Source of the DNA: a bacterium
Lineage (GTDB): Bacteria > Campylobacterota > Campylobacteria > Campylobacterales > Sulfurimonadaceae
Length of the DNA stretch: 42,553 nt
Assembly: GCA_018824305.1 (NCBI GenBank)
Contig: JAHJGM010000020.1
Span: 1 to 42,553, forward strand
Reading direction: 5' to 3'
How positions within the stretch are numbered: the first letter of the stretch is position 1; each line of letters opens with the position of its first letter. Positions 42,363-42,553 of this stretch are shown here, piece by piece. Under the pieces are notes generated by a model that saw nothing but the letters and a program-made list of their open reading frames with translations, was not told the DNA's origin and did not search any database. Made by a program: the position numbers and the translations under genes.

Positions 42363-42553
42363 AATATAAACAACACCTATTTATTAGATGGGTAAATTCT
42401 ATCACATTTTTTTCATATTAATAAATTTTTTTTAATAATTTAAAAAAGATATCTGAAAATGCAAAGATAATTATTTTTAATTTTTGATATGAGGATGTGT
42501 AAAAAAGAGACATAAGTTTTTGAAATAATTAAAAGGTGGTGGCCAATCTCGGA
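42363..42553. other. AT-rich gap to the window edge
   Basis: No gene is supported in these 191 bases. They hold AT-rich DNA that probably carries the promoter of the PAS-GGDEF-EAL gene. The last 20 bases are more GC-rich; on the minus strand they could encode the last residues of a gene ending in ...LATTF and a TAA near 42531, but that is too short to call. Confidence 0.4.

Noticed and set aside
42500-42553. Possible gene end at the right edge of the window
   Set aside because: Only a few codons would be visible, so nothing can be identified.

Overview
The window looks like the chromosome of a Campylobacterota (epsilonproteobacterial) chemolithotroph, most like Sulfurimonas. The evidence is AT-rich DNA, gene neighbourhoods I remember from Helicobacter and Campylobacter (nusA / HP0268-like nuclease / miaB / DUF374), FliW, an NhaD-type antiporter, ATP-type PEP carboxykinase and several PAS/GGDEF signalling proteins. 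The genus is an inference. I see no rRNA, tRNA, CRISPR array, insertion sequence or prophage. Coding density is high. No gene-free stretch exceeds 300 bases; the longest are 33860-34054 and 42363-42553.

Layout: 1-1741, minus strand: a small lipoprotein (too short for standard ORF cut-offs), nadB and the 5' end of nhaD. 1724-3950, plus: a DUF721/DciA-like gene overlapping uvrC. 4010-10208, plus: a four-gene signalling operon made of an Aer-like PAS protein, an acidic two-HPt protein, a NIT-type hybrid histidine kinase and a single-domain response regulator. 10226-13395, minus: bamD and a frameshifted lon. 13519-14666, plus: fliW and proC. 14714-19776, minus: pckA, a small outer-membrane barrel with a sigma54-like promoter, a flavoprotein, an MsrQ-like cytochrome b and a four-repeat membrane protein. 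19917-22880, plus: marC-like, rimO, tilS. 22864-28482, minus: one long overlapping operon running from an HP0268-like nuclease through miaB, a DUF374 acyltransferase, a small membrane protein and a tyrosine recombinase to three PilM/PilN/PilO-like genes. 28667-31111, plus: nusA and an NDH-2-like flavoprotein. 31108-42362: an orphan DppB-type permease, a stand-alone DUF234 nuclease-like protein, a C-terminal-J-domain protein, a major porin, aguB, and a pyruvate kinase with an N-terminal extension flanked by two c-di-GMP enzymes.

How the genes work together: the 4010-10208 operon has the parts of a full His-Asp-His-Asp relay (kinase H412, kinase receiver D835, HPt H311, regulator D59). It carries a second HPt-like domain without its histidine and has no output domain, so signalling probably ends in a protein-protein interaction. 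The PilMNO-like trio resembles the inner-membrane alignment complex of type IV pili or competence/type II secretion systems, but no motor, secretin or pilin is nearby.

The main hunting results are this relay, a roughly eightfold excess of the palindrome TACATGTA (12 exact copies, two forming the nusA terminator), three genes with a TATAAT-N6-ATG arrangement suggesting leaderless mRNAs, a sigma54-like promoter before an outer-membrane protein, and a one-base frameshift in lon. All family calls are by eye from the sequence; no database search was run.
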